Origin: Bradyrhizobium sp. KBS0727
GTDB lineage: Bacteria; Pseudomonadota; Alphaproteobacteria; Rhizobiales; Xanthobacteraceae
Reading direction: 5' to 3'
Length of the DNA stretch: 64,000 nt
NCBI RefSeq assembly: GCF_005937885.2
Contig: NZ_CP042176.1
Span: 2,599,501-2,663,500 of the forward strand
Within the stretch, counting starts at the first letter, position 1; each line of letters starts with the position of its first letter. The notes beneath the pieces were generated by a model. It saw only the letters and a program-made list of their open reading frames with translations. It made no database searches and was not told where the DNA came from. This document shows positions 58,438-64,000 of the stretch, piece by piece. The translations under genes and the position numbers were made by a program.

Positions 58438-58689
58438 TCAGGCGAGGCGCGTCATCGTAGTGTCGGCCATGAGAAAGATTTCGCCGGTAACGAAGCGCAG
58501 CTCGAAGTCGCCGTCGTCGCGCGCGTGCCATTCCGCGTATCCGTCGTTCACGAACTGGCTCAAGCACATCATGACCAGCGACTTCGCCGGATCGTCGCTG
58601 AAGCGCGCTACGACATCATCCACGCTCGCCAAGGTGCCGCAGGCTTCATTTCGACCTATTTTGCCGTTGACCCCGCCGATACGGAACAT
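58438..58689 (-). CDS. Small unknown protein (83 aa)
   Basis: 83 residues: MFRIGGVNGKIGRNEACGTL, then a helix (SLVMMCLSQFVNDGYAEWHA) and two strands. Not recognised. An island motif lies 123 bp upstream, and another is just beyond its stop serving the next gene. Confidence 0.6.
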   Translation of the reverse strand: MFRIGGVNGKIGRNEACGTLASVDDVVARFSDDPAKSLVMMCLSQFVNDGYAEWHARDDGDFELRFVTGEIFLMADTTMTRLA

Positions 58690-58811
58690 CGTCTGGAACT
58701 TCCTTGAGATGGGCCCCTGATGTCGGGATTACCCGGCAATTTGTGCGAGAGCATCCATTATGCGGCCGATTGCCGACTTCACCCTATGTCAAGCATGCAT
58801 ACCTGTTTGAG

Positions 58812-58833
58812 GCACTCCGGATATCATCTTCAA
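58812..58833 (-). promoter_or_regulatory. Alkylation-island motif, site 8
   Basis: Minus strand TTTGAAGATGATATCCGGAG then TG, between alkB and the gene at 58689. Confidence 0.7.
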
Positions 58834-58854
58834 ATTCCCGAAGTCGCAACCGGA

Positions 58855-59505
58855 TTATAAAGCTTCGCGGAAGGTTAGATTGATGCGCATTCGGCCCAAG
58901 GTCGGATGCAAGCCCTCCTTCAGTTCCACTACGCCATGGTAGCAAAGACGCGCGGGCCCGCCCCAGACCGCGACGTCGCCATGGCGCAGCGCATACCTTC
59001 GGACGGGATCTTTTCGCCTCAGGCCACCGAACTGGAACGTCGCTGGAAGCCCGAGGGAGACGGATGCGATCGGTCTTTCGAAGTCCCTCTCGTTCTTGTC
59101 CTGGTGCAACGACAGGCGGGCGCCCGGTTCGTATCGGTTGATCAAACAGGCGTCCGGCATGAAGTCATGGTAGCCCGCGGCTTCTGCCGCTGCGGCGGCC
59201 AGGCTGCGGAAGCTTTCGGGGATCGGCGGCCACCGGTCGCCGCTCTCGGGATCCAGAGCGTCGTAACGATATCCGCTTCGGTCGGTGATCCAACCGGCCG
59301 CGCCGCAGTTGGTCATCGCGACTGACATCACAAACCCGCCGGGCGTCACCATATGCCGAAACGGCGAGCGGGCCGTGACGGCATCGAGGCCGATCAGAAC
59401 GTCGCGTTCGAAAGCGAGGGCGGCGCCGCGCAACAGATACGCTCCCTCGGCGATGGTTTCCCGCGGCCGCTCCGAAGGGTCTATGGCATCGAACAGGTCA
59501 TTCAT
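58855..59505 (-). CDS. alkB: DNA oxidative demethylase AlkB
   Basis: 216 residues. 2-oxoglutarate/Fe(II) dioxygenase: iron ligands in LHQDKNE (HxD) and CYHGV (His), 2-oxoglutarate Arg in RMRINLTFR; also NRYEPGARLSLHQD as in E. coli AlkB. Repairs 1-methyladenine and 3-methylcytosine. Last gene of ada-alkA-alkB, six bases after alkA. Confidence 0.95.
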   Translation of the reverse strand: MNDLFDAIDPSERPRETIAEGAYLLRGAALAFERDVLIGLDAVTARSPFRHMVTPGGFVMSVAMTNCGAAGWITDRSGYRYDALDPESGDRWPPIPESFRSLAAAAAEAAGYHDFMPDACLINRYEPGARLSLHQDKNERDFERPIASVSLGLPATFQFGGLRRKDPVRRYALRHGDVAVWGGPARLCYHGVVELKEGLHPTLGRMRINLTFREAL

Positions 59506-59511
59506 CGGGTG

Positions 59512-60261
59512 TCATCGGCGCTTTGGTCCGACTTGCTTCGATTCTGCCGGCCGTTTCGAATCCGCGTCTCGATCGCGCGGGATGCGCCAGAGATACCAGG
59601 CCGCAATGGTGCGGTGCGGCGCCCACGCCTTGCCGATCTCGCGGAGCTTGTTGGGTTTCGGAAGTTCGGCCAGGTTCTTGAGTTTGCGGTAGCCGTCGCG
59701 CACGCCGAAATCGTCGACGGGCAGGATATCCATGCGCTCCAGCGAGTACATGAGCAGCATTTCGACGGTCCACCTCCCGATTCCCTTGATCTTCGTGATG
59801 CGCTCGACGAGCTCCTCGTCCTCCATTTCGACGGCGTTGCCTCGCGTCGGCACCAGTCCGGACAGCGCGCCGTCGGCGATCGCCTTGATCGTGGCGATCT
59901 TGGCCGCCGAGAAGCCGCAGGCGCGCAGCGCGTCGAAGTCGCTACGGAGGATGTTCTCCGGGGTCGGGAACGCGACGTCCGGATGCAGCGCCTTGAGCCG
60001 ACCGATCATCGCGTCGCCCGCTTTGGCGGTGAGTTGCTGATATCCGATCGCCCGGACCAGCGCCTCATAGGGTTCGCGCGCGGCCTTGGGATCGTGGCGA
60101 CACGGGCCGACCCGGGCGACCAGGTCGGCCCAGTCGGGATCGATCTTCCGGAGAAAGGCGACCGATTTGCTGTAGCGCGCGAAGGTGGCCATTGGTGCAG
60201 GGACGAGTGCTTTCGGGCGGTAGATAGTATTCTCGCCGATTTCGACGAGGTAGCGGGCCAT
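59512..60261 (-). CDS. alkA: DNA-3-methyladenine glycosylase II
   Basis: 249 residues. HhH-GPD fold: PYEALVRAIGYQQLTAKAG, hairpin KIKGIGRWTVEMLLMYSLERMDILPVDDFGV with the catalytic Asp, then WAPHRTIAAWYLWRI. Excises alkylated bases. No iron-sulfur Cys cluster, as in AlkA. Eight bases after ada and just before alkB, so co-transcribed. Confidence 0.94.
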   Translation of the reverse strand: MARYLVEIGENTIYRPKALVPAPMATFARYSKSVAFLRKIDPDWADLVARVGPCRHDPKAAREPYEALVRAIGYQQLTAKAGDAMIGRLKALHPDVAFPTPENILRSDFDALRACGFSAAKIATIKAIADGALSGLVPTRGNAVEMEDEELVERITKIKGIGRWTVEMLLMYSLERMDILPVDDFGVRDGYRKLKNLAELPKPNKLREIGKAWAPHRTIAAWYLWRIPRDRDADSKRPAESKQVGPKRR

Positions 60262-60269
60262 CGAAACGA

Positions 60270-61367
60270 TCAGCCCGCTGCGGCCGCGGTCTTGCGGGAT
60301 TCTCGATCAAGCAGGACGCGCTTCCGCTCGACCCCCCAAGCGTATCCGGAGAGCGAGCCGTCGTCCCTTACGACCCGATGGCAGGGAATCGCCACGGCAA
60401 GGTTGTTGGCCGCGCATGCGCTGGCGATGGCACGGGCCGCTTTGGGTGCCCCGATCCGCCTGGCGACTTCCGCATAGGACACGGTCTGGCCGACGGGAAT
60501 CTCCTGCAATGCCTGCCACACACGCTGCTGAAAGGCCGTTCCCCGGATATCCAAAGGAAGGCCGAGCCCGATCGCCGGCGCTTCGATGAAACCCACGACG
60601 CGCGCCACCAGCGCCTCATAGTTGGGATCGGCGCCGGCCAGCTCAGCCTTCGGGAAGCGATCTTGGAGATCGTGAACGAGTTTGTTCGGATCGTCGCCCA
60701 ACAGGATGGCAGCGACGCCTTTTTCGCTCGAGGCGACCAGGATCGAGCCGAGCGACGTCTCGCCGACCGCGAAGCGAATTCTCTCGTTGACGCCACCCTC
60801 GCGATAACGGCTCGGCGTCATTCCCAGCATGTCGGTCGACTTGGCGTAGAAGCGGCCACTCGAATTGAAGCCGGCGTCGTACATGGCCCCGGTCACGCTG
60901 CTTCCCGTCTCAAGACACTGACGCACTTTTGCGGCCTGATGCGCCGCCGCGTAGTCCTTCGGCGTTAGTCCGGTGACGGCCTTGAAAACGCGGTGGAAAT
61001 AGCTGGAGCTTCGCCCGACCTTGCCCGCAAGCTCGTCGAGCGAGGGTGGCTCCTCGTTCTCCTCGATGAGACGGCAGGCCTTGGCGACGAGCTTCGCGTT
61101 TTCGTCGTCGAGCGAAAGTCCGTCGGGATGGCACCGCTTGCATGAACGGAAGCCAGTGGCCTTGGCCGACGCCAGCGTGTCGTGTAGCGCGACGTTCTTG
61201 GGATTTGCGGTGCGAGAGGGGCACGACGGGCGGCAATAGACCCCCGTCGTCGTCACGGAATACCAGAATTGACCGTCGGCGGTCTTGTCTCGCGCCAAGA
61301 CGCGCGCCCAGCGCGGGTCGTCGGCAACGCAAATCAATTTCAATTTGCTTCTGTCTGCGGTCGTCAC
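60270..61367 (-). CDS. ada: Bifunctional regulator/O6-alkylguanine methyltransferase Ada
   Basis: 365 residues from a GTG at 61367. N-terminal zinc domain with four Cys: C45, C49 (GVYCRPSC) and C76, C79 (SCKRC), where the first accepts methyl from phosphotriesters and triggers activation. AraC-type HTH about 95-185 (SLDELAGKVGRSSSYFHRVFKAVTGLTPKDY). C-terminal alkyltransferase with Arg in KAARAIASAC and acceptor C329 (AIPCHRVV). Probably activates the island through the motif 64 bp upstream. Confidence 0.95.
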   Translation of the reverse strand: MTTADRSKLKLICVADDPRWARVLARDKTADGQFWYSVTTTGVYCRPSCPSRTANPKNVALHDTLASAKATGFRSCKRCHPDGLSLDDENAKLVAKACRLIEENEEPPSLDELAGKVGRSSSYFHRVFKAVTGLTPKDYAAAHQAAKVRQCLETGSSVTGAMYDAGFNSSGRFYAKSTDMLGMTPSRYREGGVNERIRFAVGETSLGSILVASSEKGVAAILLGDDPNKLVHDLQDRFPKAELAGADPNYEALVARVVGFIEAPAIGLGLPLDIRGTAFQQRVWQALQEIPVGQTVSYAEVARRIGAPKAARAIASACAANNLAVAIPCHRVVRDDGSLSGYAWGVERKRVLLDRESRKTAAAAG

Positions 61368-61430
61368 GTTTCTCTCGGCTCTTTTTCGGGTCGATGGTCT
61401 GGACCAATTTGCCGGACGGCGCCGGGTTCG

Positions 61431-61452
61431 CACTCCGATCCTTGCTTTCAAA
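61431..61452 (-). promoter_or_regulatory. Alkylation-island motif, site 9 (ada promoter)
   Basis: Minus strand TTTGAAAGCAAGGATCGGAG then TG, 64 bp before ada. Among the closest to the consensus, as expected for an autoregulated gene. Confidence 0.8.
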
Positions 61453-61600
61453 TCTGGACCAGCCGTCAGCTCCGGGACTTTGGCGCTCAACGAGATCGCA
61501 CCGCCACCCGATTTCCGAACGATCGAAGACAGCCCACTGTGTCGCTCGTCGCGCATCTACGGAGCGACCTCACGCAATCTCGAAGTCGAGTTCGCGAAAA

Positions 61601-61622
61601 TCCGGAAGCAAGAATCGGAGTG
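61601..61622 (+). promoter_or_regulatory. Alkylation-island motif, site 10
   Basis: TCCGGAAGCAAGAATCGGAG then TG; TAGGTC about 20 bp downstream. Serves the ChaC-like gene. Together with site 9 this explains most of the 450-bp gap between the divergent genes. Confidence 0.75.
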
Positions 61623-61818
61623 TGCGCGGCCGACCTCGAATGTAGGTCGACGGTGCCTCCGTAACGGGCGATCGGAGCGAATTTGATGGGGACGCCCGAC
61701 GAGCATCGATATGAAGTCGGCAACCGCGGACACGACCAGGGCGAATCGGAGATCGTTCGCATTCTCAACCGACGTAAAGCCTCCGGTAGTCAGCCGGTCC
61801 CTGCTGCAGGTCGGCGGC

Positions 61819-62451
61819 ATGGCGGAGATCTACTTGAGGGACGCGCCATACCTCCGGCTTCTGAGCGAGGAAGAACGCGAAGCCTCCCTCGACGTGATGT
61901 TGGAGGCGAAGCCCGAAGGCAGCGTATGGATCTTCGGCTACGGCTCGTTGATCTGGAATCCGGCAGTCAAATTCGTCGAACGGCGCATCGCCAAAGTCGA
62001 GGGATGGCATCGCTCGTTCTGCATGTCCATCGTCGCGGGTCGAGCTTCTCCCGCCTCTCCGGGCTTGATGCTGGGCCTGGACGGCGGTGGGGAATGCCTT
62101 GGGAGCGCTTTCCGGCTCGACGACGCCGACGTCCGTTCGGAATTAACCCTGCTTTGGCGGCGCGAGATGCTGTGTCGCGGAGCCTATGTTCCAAAGTGGT
62201 TGGAGCTCCATGATGAAGACGGGGTGGGCTTCGGCCATGCCGTCGCCTTCACGATCGATCCGGAGGGCGAGAAATACGTCGGCAATATGCCCGCGGAGGT
62301 CGCGGTGCGACGCCTGGCCTCTGCGTCGGGCGGATTGGGGTCTTGCGCGGACTACCTCTTTCAGACGCGAGACGGACTGCGCGCTCACGGAATACCCGAC
62401 CTTGCCCTCGAGCACCTTGCGAACCGCGTCGAAATCGCCCTGGCGGCGTAA
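61819..62451 (+). CDS. ChaC-like gamma-glutamylcyclotransferase
   Basis: 210 residues from the ATG at 61819. Signature VWIFGYGSLIWNP at about 36-48, then EGWHRSFCMSI and LTLLWRREML; Glu in the cyclotransferase pocket likely in this last segment. Cleaves glutathione to 5-oxoproline and Cys-Gly. Its place in the island links glutathione turnover with alkylation stress. Longer frames upstream would cover the promoter and are not used. Confidence 0.88.
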   Translation: MAEIYLRDAPYLRLLSEEEREASLDVMLEAKPEGSVWIFGYGSLIWNPAVKFVERRIAKVEGWHRSFCMSIVAGRASPASPGLMLGLDGGGECLGSAFRLDDADVRSELTLLWRREMLCRGAYVPKWLELHDEDGVGFGHAVAFTIDPEGEKYVGNMPAEVAVRRLASASGGLGSCADYLFQTRDGLRAHGIPDLALEHLANRVEIALAA

Positions 62452-62584
62452 GGAGGCGTGGGCCGCTGCGGGATCGATAACTCGGGGCCAAGAGCGGGGA
62501 TCGAGTACCTGTCGGCGTCGCTTCCGGACGGAACGGCGGACGTGGTCGCGGAGCAGTTGTTCTCCGCAGTGCAAGCTTCCCTGA

Positions 62585-62606
62585 TTTGAGAATAAGGACC
62601 GGAGTG
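62585..62606 (+). promoter_or_regulatory. Alkylation-island motif, site 11
   Basis: TTTGAGAATAAGGACCGGAG then TG, 57 bp before the gene at 62664. Confidence 0.75.
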
Positions 62607-62663
62607 TCCGTGGATCCGGAACGCGTAGCGTTAACTTCATGCTCAGCTAACGGGAGAAGGGCC

Positions 62664-63215
62664 ATGAATTTCATCGCGACGCGCCTCGCCGGGGGGGAAC
62701 TCGCCGACGCGGCCGACCTGATCGAATACGGAATCGACGGTTGCGATCTCGGGAAGGTGCTGGTCGCACGCAGCAAGATTGGTGTGTGCGCGATCTTGCT
62801 GGGGGCGAACCAGGACGAGATGGAGCGGAGCCTCGCTGCGATCTTTCCGATGAGCCTATTGGTCCTGAACAAGCCTCACGTTCGTGACGAGTTGGCTAAG
62901 GCGGTGCAGTTCATCGCGTCGCCGAAGGACGATCTTGATCTCGAGCTCGACGTGCGCGGGACACCTTTTCAGCATCGCGTCTGGGACGCATTGCGCACCG
63001 TGAAATCCGGCCGGCCGGTTACTTACGCGCAGCTTGCCTGTCGGGTACACGGACCGAAGTCTTTGCGCGCTATCGCGCAAGCCTGCTCGGAGAACCCAAT
63101 CGCCCTCGCAATACCGTGCCATCGTGTCATGGGAAACAGCGGATCTACCTCTGGCTATCGCTGGGGCGTCGAGCGGAAGCGGGCGCTGGTGAATCGCGAA
63201 GTCGCCGCGGCGTAG
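62664..63215 (+). CDS. O6-alkylguanine-DNA alkyltransferase-like protein 2
   Basis: 183 residues from the ATG at 62664 (GGGAGAAGGG before it). Domain LELDVRGTPFQHRVWDALRTVKSGRPVTYAQLACRVHG, Arg kept in KSLRAIAQAC, acceptor Cys in ALAIPCHRVMGN. The N-terminal half is divergent but aligns in general with the other solo enzyme. Third such domain in the island. Confidence 0.88.
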   Translation: MNFIATRLAGGELADAADLIEYGIDGCDLGKVLVARSKIGVCAILLGANQDEMERSLAAIFPMSLLVLNKPHVRDELAKAVQFIASPKDDLDLELDVRGTPFQHRVWDALRTVKSGRPVTYAQLACRVHGPKSLRAIAQACSENPIALAIPCHRVMGNSGSTSGYRWGVERKRALVNREVAAA

Positions 63216-63238
63216 TCGCTAGGCCGTCCCACGGCGCC

Positions 63239-63907
63239 CTAGTTTTTGACGACCATGCACAGCCGATTCCAGCCGGTGAGCGCGGCTCCGATGCAGAGAG
63301 CGAGCGAGGCCGGCCAGGTCGGGTTTGGTAAAAACCCCAGGAAGGCGGCGGCGCCGCCGATCGAAAGCACGAACGAGCGATCGGCCTTACCCAAGGGACC
63401 TTCAACGCGGCGCTGGTCGCCGAACGCGGGGCCGGCCAGGCCGACGAATTCGCTCAGCACAACGAGCGCGATCACGATCGAGCCTTTTGCGACGGTGCAA
63501 GACGAGATGAACATCAATGGAAGAAATAAAGCGATCTCGGAAAGGATGTCGCCAGTCTCGTTCAGCACGCCACCCAAGCGACTCTTTTGTCCGAACTCGA
63601 CCGCCAACGTGCCGTCGAGCGAGGCGCAGGCGGTCCGGACGAGGACCCACGCCGGAAGAATCCCGAAAAGCGCGGGCCTGTCGGGAAACGCACAGAGGAC
63701 GGAGCCGACCGCGATCGATCCGGCCAACGACGCCAACGTCACCTGATTCGCTGTGACCCCGGTCCGCGCCAGCAGCGCCGCGACAGGATACAGCAGTCTT
63801 TTCAGCCTGGGTTTGAGGAAAGTCAGCGTCGTTCCCGTCAGAAACGTAGGTAGTTCGCGATCTCGGCGCCCGCGACGAGAATCGTCGTTGCCGCAGGATT
63901 GTCCCAT
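63239..63907 (-). CDS. CDP-alcohol phosphatidyltransferase-family protein
   Basis: 222 residues with about five membrane segments. The family motif DxxDGxxAR-GxxxDxxxD is present in altered form as SLDGTLAVEFGQKSRLGGVLNETGD: the first Asp is replaced and the third reads Asn/Glu. Such enzymes make phospholipid head groups, but activity with these residues is uncertain. Starts 8 bp after the upstream gene's stop, so probably in its operon. Confidence 0.75.
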   Translation of the reverse strand: MGQSCGNDDSRRGRRDRELPTFLTGTTLTFLKPRLKRLLYPVAALLARTGVTANQVTLASLAGSIAVGSVLCAFPDRPALFGILPAWVLVRTACASLDGTLAVEFGQKSRLGGVLNETGDILSEIALFLPLMFISSCTVAKGSIVIALVVLSEFVGLAGPAFGDQRRVEGPLGKADRSFVLSIGGAAAFLGFLPNPTWPASLALCIGAALTGWNRLCMVVKN

Positions 63908-63915
63908 CGCTGAAG

Positions 63916-64000
63916 TCAGGCGGCGATCGCGGCTTCGAGCGCCGCGACGTTGCGGGTCCGGGTCGCGATAGCGTCGATATTCTGCAAAGTCCGGCGGAGA
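63916..64000 (-). CDS. C-terminal end of a gene cut by the window edge
   Basis: The minus strand is open from the edge to a TGA at 63916-63918 and encodes LRRTLQNIDAIATRTRNVAALEAAIAA. Helical, with no family recognisable from 27 residues. Directly upstream of the phosphatidyltransferase-family gene. Confidence 0.5.
   Translation of the reverse strand, partial: LRRTLQNIDAIATRTRNVAALEAAIAA

Noticed and set aside
59353-60477. A 374-residue plus-strand frame
   Set aside because: Antisense to alkA and the ends of alkB and ada, all of which have clear catalytic motifs.
1-64000. CRISPR arrays and rRNA operons
   Set aside because: No regularly spaced repeats and no rRNA-like sequence were seen.

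Overview
This window reads as chromosome of an alphaproteobacterium close to Bradyrhizobium (Nitrobacteraceae). The grounds are the Porin_2-type porin, serine-recombinase modules carrying DUF2924 and DUF3489 partners, DUF5681/ParB-methyltransferase gene sets, and the general GC-rich codon use. This assignment rests on recognised protein families, not on a search. No rRNA operon, intact tRNA or CRISPR array was found.

Layout. 1-2.1 kb: an edge-truncated unknown gene divergent from a DUF4238 gene. 2.1-6.7 kb: a tRNA-like remnant, then a translationally coupled operon (large serine recombinase, ParB, RepB-like ParB) divergent from a two-HTH regulator. 7.1-14.3 kb: cassette A, with serine recombinase, DUF2924, DUF3489, a 73-aa protein, XRE regulator, PD-(D/E)XK-like protein, phage TerL, DUF5681 and a ParB/DNA-methyltransferase fusion. 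14.5-17.2 kb: unknown genes and an IS1182-family element inside a short repeat that is uninterrupted at 52.9 kb. 17.3-47.1 kb: a metabolic and regulatory region rich in regulators (LysR x2, MocR, MarR x2, TetR), SDR/NmrA, alpha/beta hydrolases, a MBL-fold enzyme, VOC proteins, a porin, an RND efflux pair and many decayed genes (GMC oxidoreductase, DUF3237, MarR, two TetR, tautomerase, IS). Two paralogous SRPBCC/secreted-protein pairs lie near 18-19 kb and 43 kb.

47.1-52.9 kb: a gene-poor stretch, then cassette B, a relative of cassette A with the recombinase module in the same order but a ParB-methyltransferase and two DUF5681 genes pointing the other way, no TerL, and a frameshifted small gene. 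52.9-63.2 kb: an alkylation-damage island with ada-alkA-alkB as a tight operon, two further O6-alkylguanine methyltransferase genes, a ChaC-like gene and about nine small mostly unknown genes. Eleven copies of a 22-bp sequence sit upstream of its transcription units, which suggests a single Ada-controlled regulon that includes the unknown genes. The window ends in a CDP-alcohol phosphatidyltransferase-family gene and an edge-truncated gene.

The two strongest leads are the shared promoter motif of the 53-63 kb island and the two related capsid-less cassettes that combine a serine recombinase, a ParB-methyltransferase, DUF5681 and, in one copy, a terminase.
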